In this document: positions 27,502 through 35,127 of the stretch, one piece after another
How positions within the stretch are numbered: position 1 is the first letter of the stretch
How the letters are laid out: each line of letters starts with the position of its first letter
NCBI RefSeq assembly: GCF_014212135.1
Contig: NZ_JACJVQ010000008.1
Location: forward strand, 62,001 to 126,000
From: Cohnella thailandensis
GTDB taxonomy: Bacteria; Bacillota; Bacilli; Paenibacillales; Paenibacillaceae
DNA: 64,000 bases
Direction: 5' to 3'
Program-made: the position numbers and the translations under genes
Notes under the pieces: model-generated
What the model was told of the DNA's origin: nothing
Database searches by the model: none
Seen by the model: only the letters and a program-made list of their open reading frames with translations

Positions 27502-28496
27502 ACGGCTTCCTCCTCTTGCGTCTTCCAGATTTCCGGCTCTTGAGCCATCCAGCAGCGCACTTGATGTCCTTCTTGAACCGTCAGCAGCATGGGAGCGGCG
27601 GACAAGCACTTCTCGCTTGCGAAGGCGCAACGGGTATGGAACCGGCAGCCCTTCGGCATGTTCGTCAGAGGAGGCACCGCTCCCGGTATGGAAGCCAGCG
27701 TCTCGTCGGCGTCGGACCCGATGTGGGGAATGGACTTCATCAGCCCTTGCGTGTAAGGGTGCAGCGGCTTCTCGAACAGCGTGAACACGTCCGTCTCCTC
27801 GACCACTTGGCCGGCATACATGACGACGACCTTGTCCGCCATCTCCGCGACGACTCCGAGGTCGTGGGTGATCAGCAGGATCGAAGCGCCCGTCTCTTCG
27901 CGAAGCTCCTTCATCAGATTCAGGATCTGCGCCTGAATCGTCACGTCGAGCGCGGTCGTCGGCTCGTCGGCGATGAGCAGCTTCGGATTGCAGGAGAGCG
28001 CCATCGCGATCATCACGCGCTGTCTCATTCCGCCGGACAGGGAGTGAGGGTAGCTCTTCATGATCGCCTCGGGGCGGGGAATGCCGACCTTCTTCAGCAT
28101 CTCGACCGCGTACTCGTCGGCGGCCTTGCCCTTCATGTCGGTGTGCAGCCGTATCGCTTCCGTCAATTGGTTCCCGATGGTGAATACCGGATTGAGCGAG
28201 GTCATCGGCTCTTGGAAGATCATCGCGATGTCGCCGCCGCGAATCCCGCGCATCTGAGCTTCCGGCAGCTTCGCGAGATCCTTGTCCATGAACCGGATTT
28301 CTCCCTCCTTGATGCTCCCGTTCTTGCCGAGCAGCCTCATGATCGAGAGCGAGGTTACGCTCTTGCCGCAGCCGGATTCGCCGACGATGCCGATCGTCTC
28401 TCCCTTCCCGAGCTTGAGGCTGACCCCGTCCACCGAGGTGACCTCCCCTTTCTCCGTCTTGAAGACGGTCTTCACGTCCTTAAGCTCCAGCAGCAT
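27498..28496 (-). CDS. Peptide-type ABC transporter ATP-binding protein (DppD/OppD-like)
   Basis: A 332-residue ATPase and first gene of the importer operon. GESGCGKSV, the DppD-specific signature LSGGMRQRVMIAMALS, LLIADEPTTALD and FHTRCAFASEKC near the carboxy end are visible. ATG 28496 follows AAAGGAGGGG, and the longer frame was trimmed by 39 residues because it runs into the leader. Divergent from the two-component genes, which may control it. Confidence 0.92.
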   Translation of the reverse strand: MLLELKDVKTVFKTEKGEVTSVDGVSLKLGKGETIGIVGESGCGKSVTSLSIMRLLGKNGSIKEGEIRFMDKDLAKLPEAQMRGIRGGDIAMIFQEPMTSLNPVFTIGNQLTEAIRLHTDMKGKAADEYAVEMLKKVGIPRPEAIMKSYPHSLSGGMRQRVMIAMALSCNPKLLIADEPTTALDVTIQAQILNLMKELREETGASILLITHDLGVVAEMADKVVVMYAGQVVEETDVFTLFEKPLHPYTQGLMKSIPHIGSDADETLASIPGAVPPLTNMPKGCRFHTRCAFASEKCLSAAPMLLTVQEGHQVRCWMAQEPEIWKTQEEEAV

Positions 28497-28878
28497 TCGC
28501 AGCCCCTCCTTTGCCTGTTGGCGGTCCGCCTTACCCATTTCGGTGTAATATTTCCTAACGCAAATTAGACTGTTTATCGGGATTTCGATCGGTTTTCCTG
28601 TGTAAATCCACATTTGAGCTCTAACCGGAATGTAGGTTTCTACCTACATTTCTACGAAGAAATATGGTATATTCGCGGTACGACATGTTCTTTTGGCAGC
28701 CATCTCCTTACGTTCTGGCTCGAATGATTCGTGTAATATTATTTAACATCTATATGACGAAGGATAATAGGCCCTTCATTTGAGGATTAGGGTTCATTTC
28801 TTGGCATCGATGGCCCATTCGGCCGCGAAAGGTATCAAATCTTAAGAATTGTCAGAAAAAGAGAGCGGGGGATCGATC
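28497..28878. promoter_or_regulatory. Intergenic control region between the importer operon and the two-component genes
   Basis: An AT-rich gap of 382 bases between divergent transcription units. It holds a 22-base palindrome (28629-28650) and several TATA-like boxes such as TATATT at 28668, but no hexamer pair I would call with confidence on either strand. No reading frame with a ribosome site is present. Confidence 0.5.
28629..28650. promoter_or_regulatory. Palindrome with 9-base arms, candidate operator
   Basis: Arms AATGTAGGT and ACCTACATT are separated by TTCT. The ATTTCTAC that follows partly repeats the arm boundary. It is central between the divergent importer and response-regulator genes, so the YesN-like or the GAF-PucR regulator could bind it. 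Confidence 0.55.
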
Positions 28879-29619
28879 GTGTACAACCTTCTGATTACCG
28901 ACGACGAGAGCGAGATCCGCAACGGTCTGAGCAATTACTTCCCTTGGCACGAATTCGGCTACCAAGTCATCGGACAGGCATGCGACGGGGAAGAAGCGCT
29001 TGCCTTCATCTCCGAGAAACCGGTGGACGTGCTGCTCTGCGACATTCGCATGCCCTCCCTGTCGGGCATCGAGGTGGCCGAGAGGCTGTTCCGCCAACGA
29101 TCGGACGTTAAGGTCGTCCTCTTAAGCGGCTTCCGGGAGTTCGAATACGCTCAGCTGGCCGTCCAATACGGGGTCAAGAGGTATCTGACGAAGCCGACCA
29201 AGTACACGGAGATCGCGGAAGTGTTCGAGCAGCTCCGCAACGAATTGGACCGAACCAAAGCGCCCGCTCCCTCCCCATCCGTTGCCCCCGCGGAATCCGG
29301 CGCGACGGATCAGACGATCGATAGAGTAAAGGCCTACCTCCAAGACAATCTCTCGAACGCCACTTTGGAGAGTGCCGCCAAGCACGTTTTTCTAAACCCC
29401 TTCTACCTAAGCAAGTACTTCAAAACCAAGACCGGAGAGAACTTCTCCGACTTCTTGACGAATGTCCGCATGAACAAAGCGGCCGAACTATTGAAGTCCA
29501 CCGCCGCCAAAACCTATGAGATCAGCGAGATCGTCGGGTACAGCAACTCGAAGAACTTCACCCGGATGTTCCGAAGCTACTTCGGGATGACCCCAAGAGA
29601 ATACCGAAACGAGGAATAG
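28879..29619 (+). CDS. Response regulator, YesN type (receiver plus AraC DNA-binding domain)
   Basis: A 246-residue cytosolic regulator. The receiver domain occupies residues 1-120 (acidic pair DD at 8-9, phosphoacceptor Asp55 in VLLCDIRMPSLSG, Lys near 106 in KRYLTKPTKY). An AraC-type two-helix-turn-helix domain fills residues 150-246 (ATLESAAKHVFLNPFYLSKYFK then EISEIVGYSNSKNFTRMF). I choose GTG 28879 behind AGCGGGGG; a TTG ten codons upstream has no ribosome site. Paired with the kinase six bases downstream. Confidence 0.9.
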   Translation: MYNLLITDDESEIRNGLSNYFPWHEFGYQVIGQACDGEEALAFISEKPVDVLLCDIRMPSLSGIEVAERLFRQRSDVKVVLLSGFREFEYAQLAVQYGVKRYLTKPTKYTEIAEVFEQLRNELDRTKAPAPSPSVAPAESGATDQTIDRVKAYLQDNLSNATLESAAKHVFLNPFYLSKYFKTKTGENFSDFLTNVRMNKAAELLKSTAAKTYEISEIVGYSNSKNFTRMFRSYFGMTPREYRNEE

Positions 29620-29625
29620 CCGCTT

Positions 29626-31398
29626 GTGATCACGACCACTGCCCGATTTTTCGCCAAGAATCTCGTTACCTTCCTGCTGCCGATGCTGATCCCGCTCGTC
29701 GTTCTCGGGGCGATGTCCGCCTTCCTGATCCAGCAGTATGTCGTTCACGAGATCAATAGCAACAACACGAACATGCTGAAGCAGACCAAAGAGAACATCG
29801 AGCTTCTGTTTAACGAGCAGAATTCCCTGAACCTGCATATTATCGCGAGCGCAACCCAGTTCATGAACCTGAAGGGCATGCTGAACAAGCCCCTGCCATC
29901 GGCGGAGGATTACGAACAGCTCGCCGCTCTGAAGAACTTTATCGACTCGCCCTCTATCGCGAGCCCTTATATCGATTCGATCTACATCTATCTGAACAAC
30001 GAGAACCGCCGGTTCATCTCCTCCGCCTCAGGAGGCTTCATGGAGCTGGACGATTACCCGGACCGCACCTGGTACGACAGCTATCTCCAGCACGAAGGCG
30101 ACGAGGCTATCTGGACGGAGAGCCGGGCGGTGCCGCGCTACAACGTCAGCAAAGAGCTCGAGTACAGCGACGTGATCACCATGTACCGCAACTTCAAGGT
30201 GATGGACGGCACGGGAGGCGTCATCGTCCTGAACATCAAGCGCGAGTATATCGAGCGCAGGCTGAACGACCTCGCAACCGTCAACGGGCAGTTGCTCGCC
30301 GTCGCGGACGAGCAGGGTTCGATCATCCTCCGCAACAGCGAGCGGTACGCCCCGGCTCCCGAGGAGATCGCGCAGATCATCGCCCGCAAGGGCAACTCCT
30401 TCTCCATCAAGGCGACCGGCGAGAAAGCGCTGATCAACAAGATCCACTCCGATCCTTACGATTGGACGTTCCTCTCCGTGACGCCGGAGCAGTCCCTGTA
30501 CACCGCACTCAACCGCTTGCTTCGCATCGGCGCCGTGCTGCTGACCCTGTCGCTTCTGGCCGCATTCCTGCTGGCCTACCAGATGACGAAGAAAAACTAC
30601 TGGGATCTGAAGGTGATCATGTCCATTCTCGACGCCGCCGAGAAGGGCAAGCCGCTTCCCGTCCACCGGACGAAGGGCAATAGCGTCTACAGCCAGATCA
30701 TCCGCAGTCTGCTGCAGAACTTCATCGAGCACAATTACATGAGGATCCAGCTCTCGGAGAGCCAGTACAAGACGCAGGCCGCCCAATTCGCCGCTCTGCA
30801 GTCGCAGCTTAACCCTCATTTTCTGTACAACACGTTGGAGACGATTCATTGGAAGGCCGCCAGCTACACGGACGGGCCGAACGAGCTGACGAATATCGTG
30901 GAGCACCTGTCCGACATCCTGCGCTATTCGCTGGACGGACAGAACGGGCTCGTGCCGCTTCGCGTGGAGATCGCCAATACGAAGAGCTATATCGCGATTC
31001 AGAAAACAAGGCATGGCGAGCGGTTCGACATCTGGTGGGAATACGATACGGAGCTGGAGAAGTATCACATGTTAAAACTGATCTTCCAGCCGCTGATCGA
31101 GAACAGCCTTCAACATGGCTTGGGCCGTCCGGGACGGAAGCTGGCGATCAAGATCAAGATTCAGCGGCTTGGCAATCGCCTGCGGCTGGCCGTCATCGAC
31201 AACGGCAACGGCATCACCGAGGAGCGGATGGTCGAGCTGCGAACGAGGCTGTTCAGCGAATCGCCCCCTACGAACCACATCGGCCTCATCAATACGCAGA
31301 GAAGGATCAAGCTCGCGTACGGCGGGCGGAGCGAGCTGCGCGTCAAGAGCAAGCCCGGCGTCGGGACGCTGATCGCCATCGTTCTGCCGATCGACTAG
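29626..31398 (+). CDS. Sensor histidine kinase, YesM type
   Basis: A 590-residue membrane kinase. Membrane segments are at about residues 12-33 and 297-317, bracketing a roughly 260-residue extracytoplasmic sensor of Cache-like size. The phosphoacceptor is His398 in LQSQLNPHFLYNTLETIHWK, and the ATPase domain shows LIFQPLIENSLQHGLG and VIDNGNGI. It begins with GTG, with GAGGA in the tail of the response-regulator gene as ribosome site. Its stop is one base from the stop of the convergent PucR-type gene. Confidence 0.9.
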   Translation: MITTTARFFAKNLVTFLLPMLIPLVVLGAMSAFLIQQYVVHEINSNNTNMLKQTKENIELLFNEQNSLNLHIIASATQFMNLKGMLNKPLPSAEDYEQLAALKNFIDSPSIASPYIDSIYIYLNNENRRFISSASGGFMELDDYPDRTWYDSYLQHEGDEAIWTESRAVPRYNVSKELEYSDVITMYRNFKVMDGTGGVIVLNIKREYIERRLNDLATVNGQLLAVADEQGSIILRNSERYAPAPEEIAQIIARKGNSFSIKATGEKALINKIHSDPYDWTFLSVTPEQSLYTALNRLLRIGAVLLTLSLLAAFLLAYQMTKKNYWDLKVIMSILDAAEKGKPLPVHRTKGNSVYSQIIRSLLQNFIEHNYMRIQLSESQYKTQAAQFAALQSQLNPHFLYNTLETIHWKAASYTDGPNELTNIVEHLSDILRYSLDGQNGLVPLRVEIANTKSYIAIQKTRHGERFDIWWEYDTELEKYHMLKLIFQPLIENSLQHGLGRPGRKLAIKIKIQRLGNRLRLAVIDNGNGITEERMVELRTRLFSESPPTNHIGLINTQRRIKLAYGGRSELRVKSKPGVGTLIAIVLPID

Positions 31399-31399
31399 G

Positions 31400-33472
31400 T
31401 CAAGCGTCGCTCAAATGGCAGGCCAGGTAGATTTGGAGCCAGTCGTCCGGCTCGTTCAGGTCGACGTCCAGCAGCTCTTCGATCTTGCGCAGCCGATGGT
31501 AGAGCGTGTTGGGATGGATGTGCAGCCGTTCCGCCGTCAGAGCGGAAGCCCGGTTGGCCGCCATATACTCCTTGAGCGTGCGCTCCAGCTCGCCCGATTG
31601 CCCTCGCGGCGAGCGGAGCGGCGCCAGCACGTCCCGAACGTACGAATCGATCTCCTCCGGGTCTTGGTTAATGAACAGGCGATTGATGCCGATGTCTCCA
31701 TAGCGCATAATACCGGCTCTCTCTCTGCCCAGCACGTAAGCGAGCGAACGGTTCGCTTCGTCGTTGCTCTTCGAGACGTTCTCCAGCCCTTTGTACAAGC
31801 CGCCTGCCCCTCCGTATAAAGGGGATCCCTTAGCTTCGGACCATCTGGCCGCAACGGCGCTTAGCTTCTGGATGAAATGCTTCTGCTTGGCTTCGTCGTC
31901 CGCGGCGGCGAGGATCGTGATCTTGTCCTGGGCGCCGAACAGCAGCAGGTTCGTTCTGCCTATCTCCTTCTCGATACCGGAGATCAACCTGCGCAGGTCG
32001 CTCTCCCTTCTCTTCATGTCCTTCGGCTCTTCCGTCAGCTGCAGAAGGCAGACGAACAGCCGGTCATGCTTGGACAGGCCGAAGCTCTTCAGCTTCGCCT
32101 CCAATCGCTTGGGCTCCCGGTAGAGGACAAGCTCGCCGAACAGCTCTTGATTCCTCCGGAAGTACATCTCCGTCAGCGAATACGTGTTCATCATCTCGAG
32201 AGCCGCGACGGCGCTCCCTTGCTCCAGCACGACCAGATCGAGCCGTTGAAGGGGGCGTTCGAGCTCCACGACGAAGCTGCCAAGAAGAACCGAACCGTTC
32301 AAGATAGGGTACAGATACAAGCCCATTCCGTTCGGACCCGCGATCTCCCTCGCGGATAGGTCAACGCTAAACAGCGTATGGAGCTGCTCCCCCGACAGTT
32401 CATGCGTCCGACCGGACCGGGGATACCATTCGTCCTTGGCCGGATCGACGAAGAAGACCGGAAGCCGAAGCATTCGGCCCATCGTCCGCGTGACCGTCTC
32501 CAGATCGTTGCCTTCTACGGACAGCTTCGTGAACACGTCGTGAATCTCGTTTCGCTTCGTCAAATACCGGTTCTTCTCCTCCAGCTCGGAGTACAGCCGG
32601 GCGTTGGAGATCGCGATCGCCGCTTGGTCCGCGAATCCCTGGAGCCGATGCAGATCGCGCTCGTCCATTCGCTTGCTCCTCTGCAGCTGATGGACGATCA
32701 TGACGCCGATTTTGTCTTTATTCATCGTGACCGGCACCGCCATGACGGCTTGGACGCTTTCCGGCGAATTCTCGAACGCCTGGGACAGATGGTTCATGTT
32801 GTCCATGTCCACGTTGTCCATTTCTTTAATAAAAGAAGGCGGCGAGACGAAGATTTGCCCTCGCTCGCTATTAAAGATTTTGCCGGTAATGCCCTCGCCG
32901 GGGAACACGCGGAACCGGTAGATCGACTCCCCGACCCCCACGCTCGCGCGAGGAACGAGCTTGCCCGATTCCGGATCGAACATCATGAAGAAGCCGCAGT
33001 CCGCCGAAGGAATGACCTTCAGGGCGCTATGCATAATGCGAAGCAGCAGTTCGTTAATGTCGAGCGAGGACGTAAGTTCGCGAAGGCCGCGCAGCCACTG
33101 CTCATGCTCTTGCCGTTGTTGGACGACGAGAGCCTCCAGCCACTTCTCGCGGATGATCGAACGCAGCCTTTCCTGCCAATCGCCGCTCAGCTTCGCTTCG
33201 AGGGGATAGCGAAGGAGCGCTTCCCGGTTCAACGGCTCTCCATATACGAATCGCGCTTGTCCGATGCCGGAACCCGTACCGCTTCGAAGGTTATCGTCCA
33301 AGTCGAAGGGTTCTTCCTCTCCTGCCGTCTCCGATTCCGATCTAAGCCAACGCCGCCAAGGATCGTCGGCTCCCGACCGCTCCCATACCCCGAACGGCAC
33401 CGACTCCATCCACGCTTCCAAGTAAGCCCTGAGCTCGCGATCCGTCAATCGAACCCCTCGTTTCCGTGTCAT
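31400..33472 (-). CDS. GAF-domain transcriptional regulator with PucR/CdaR-type helix-turn-helix
   Basis: A 690-residue regulator. A GAF-like sensor spans about residues 130-300 (IMHSALKVIPSADCGFFMMF, then QAVMAVPVTMNKDKIGVMIV, then LQGFADQAAIAISNARLYSE). A middle effector region follows, and the carboxy terminus carries the PucR helix-turn-helix (SALTAERLHIHPNTLYHRLRK). The gene is divergent from the third M20 hydrolase gene, and convergent with the kinase gene. Probably senses a small molecule and controls the hydrolase gene and possibly the importer; inducer unknown. Confidence 0.85.
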   Translation of the reverse strand: MTRKRGVRLTDRELRAYLEAWMESVPFGVWERSGADDPWRRWLRSESETAGEEEPFDLDDNLRSGTGSGIGQARFVYGEPLNREALLRYPLEAKLSGDWQERLRSIIREKWLEALVVQQRQEHEQWLRGLRELTSSLDINELLLRIMHSALKVIPSADCGFFMMFDPESGKLVPRASVGVGESIYRFRVFPGEGITGKIFNSERGQIFVSPPSFIKEMDNVDMDNMNHLSQAFENSPESVQAVMAVPVTMNKDKIGVMIVHQLQRSKRMDERDLHRLQGFADQAAIAISNARLYSELEEKNRYLTKRNEIHDVFTKLSVEGNDLETVTRTMGRMLRLPVFFVDPAKDEWYPRSGRTHELSGEQLHTLFSVDLSAREIAGPNGMGLYLYPILNGSVLLGSFVVELERPLQRLDLVVLEQGSAVAALEMMNTYSLTEMYFRRNQELFGELVLYREPKRLEAKLKSFGLSKHDRLFVCLLQLTEEPKDMKRRESDLRRLISGIEKEIGRTNLLLFGAQDKITILAAADDEAKQKHFIQKLSAVAARWSEAKGSPLYGGAGGLYKGLENVSKSNDEANRSLAYVLGRERAGIMRYGDIGINRLFINQDPEEIDSYVRDVLAPLRSPRGQSGELERTLKEYMAANRASALTAERLHIHPNTLYHRLRKIEELLDVDLNEPDDWLQIYLACHLSDA

Positions 33473-33624
33473 CTTTTATGACTTTGTATCGTGAATGCCT
33501 TTTTCCATAGTGTATTTAAACAAGGAATCCATGTAAACACCGTTCATTCAAACAATGAAATCTTCGATTTCGAGAGCTAGAATGTAACTATCTTTAACAT
33601 CAACGATAGAAAGAGGGACCGCCC

Positions 33625-35040
33625 ATGAGCAAGCAAGACATTCTCGTTTGGATCGATGATCACGCCGCTGAATTCACCGATATGGCCAAGCAGATTTGGG
33701 ACAACCCGGAAGTAGGCTACACGGAACGCTTCGCTTCGTCGCTTCAGGCGAGCGCCCTCGAGAAGGAAGGCTTCCGCATCACCCGGAACATCGGAGAGGT
33801 GTCCACCGCGTTCATCGCCGAGTACGGCAGCGGCAAGCCGATTATCGGCATCATGGGCGAGTACGACGCGCTGCCGGGCTTGTCCCAGGAAGTCGGCTTC
33901 GCGGAAAGCCCGATCGTGGCCGGCGGTCCCGGCCATGGCTGCGGCCATAACCTGCTCGGTACCGCCGGAGTCGAGGCGGCGTTCGCCTTAAAGCAGCGAA
34001 TGGACGCCGAAGGGCTGGCAGGCACGATCCGTTACTACGGCTGCCCGGCGGAGGAACTGTTGTCCGGCAAAACGTACATGGCGAGGGCGGGCGCCTTCGA
34101 CGACCTGGACAGCGTGCTCACCTGGCATCCCGGCACCTTCAACATGACGGCCAACATCAGCATGCAGGCGCTGACCGCGGTCGAGTTCTTCTTCTCCGGC
34201 CGAACGGCGCATGCCGCCGGAGCGCCCCATCTCGGACGAAGCGCGTTGGACGCGGTCGAATTGATGAACGTCGGCGCGAACTACTTGCGGGAACACGTGC
34301 CGGACGGCTCGCGCATCCACTACCAGATTACGAACGGAGGGCTCGCGCCGAATATCGTTCCGGACAAGGCGAGCGTCTACTACTTCCTTCGCGGCAAAAA
34401 CCGCCCGGCCGTCGACCACCTGCTGGAGCGCCTGATCAAGGTAGCCCAAGGCGCGGCCATGATGACGGAGACGACCGTCGAATGGGCGATCCGCGCCGGC
34501 TGCTACGACACGCTGCCGAACATGGCGCTTAACGACTTGATGCACGCTCAAGCCGAGCTGGCCGGTCCGATGTCGTTCACGGAAGAGGAAGAGAAATTCG
34601 CCGAGCAGCTGCGCGGCAGCATCCATCCGAGCGTGCTTGAGGCCGGGAGCGCCATGGCTCCGACCAAAGAGAACCTCCCGACCGGCTTCTTCAACTTAAA
34701 GAAGACGTATGGCATGTCGATCGGCGGCTCCAGCGACATCGGCGACGCTTCGTGGATCGTGCCGATGGGCCAGATCATGACGACGTGCGCTCCGGCCGGC
34801 GTCCAGGTGCATACGTGGCAAGCGACCGCCGCGTTCGGCTCTTCCATCGGCATGAAAGGCATGCACTACGCCGCCAAGCTGATGGCTCTATCCGCGTACG
34901 ACCTTCTGCTCAACGTCGACGGCATCATCGAGAAAGCCAAGGCGGAATTCGCCGCCAGCACGAAGGGAACAGCCTATAAGGCCGGCATCCCGATGGACGT
35001 GAAGCCGCCGTACCATAAGGAGGCCGTACCGGCCGGCTGA
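33625..35040 (+). CDS. M20 family amidohydrolase, AbgB-like (copy 3)
   Basis: A 471-residue paralogue of the two M20 enzymes at 18.6-21.6 kb but more diverged. Metal-binding GGPGHGCGHNLLGTAG and CPAEELLSGKTYMARAG are intact, and FSGRTAHAAGAPHLGRSALDAVELMN is conserved. It has its own ribosome site (GAAAGAGGGACC) and is divergent from the GAF-PucR regulator across a 152-base gap, a classic regulator-target arrangement. A bidirectional terminator follows. Probably hydrolyses an amide related to the substrates of copies 1 and 2. Confidence 0.88.
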   Translation: MSKQDILVWIDDHAAEFTDMAKQIWDNPEVGYTERFASSLQASALEKEGFRITRNIGEVSTAFIAEYGSGKPIIGIMGEYDALPGLSQEVGFAESPIVAGGPGHGCGHNLLGTAGVEAAFALKQRMDAEGLAGTIRYYGCPAEELLSGKTYMARAGAFDDLDSVLTWHPGTFNMTANISMQALTAVEFFFSGRTAHAAGAPHLGRSALDAVELMNVGANYLREHVPDGSRIHYQITNGGLAPNIVPDKASVYYFLRGKNRPAVDHLLERLIKVAQGAAMMTETTVEWAIRAGCYDTLPNMALNDLMHAQAELAGPMSFTEEEEKFAEQLRGSIHPSVLEAGSAMAPTKENLPTGFFNLKKTYGMSIGGSSDIGDASWIVPMGQIMTTCAPAGVQVHTWQATAAFGSSIGMKGMHYAAKLMALSAYDLLLNVDGIIEKAKAEFAASTKGTAYKAGIPMDVKPPYHKEAVPAG

Positions 35041-35054
35041 GCGTCGCATAACAT

Positions 35055-35110
35055 CAGGGGTCATCTCGTAGTCGTGTATTAAACGACTTATGAGATGACC
35101 CCTGCTTTTT
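35055..35110 (+). terminator. Terminator after M20 copy 3
   Basis: Arms CAGGGGTCATCTC and GAGATGACCCCTG with an inner GTCGT/ACGAC stem, followed by CTTTTT. It probably also stops transcription from the convergent sulfatase side. Confidence 0.85.
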
Positions 35111-35127
35111 CGATATCCGCTATCCGA

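Noticed and set aside
26503..28496. Nickel importer (NikDE) instead of a peptide importer
   Set aside because: The family cannot be separated cleanly by eye, but the binding protein resembles DppA/OppA, and adjacent amidohydrolases favour peptide-like ligands.
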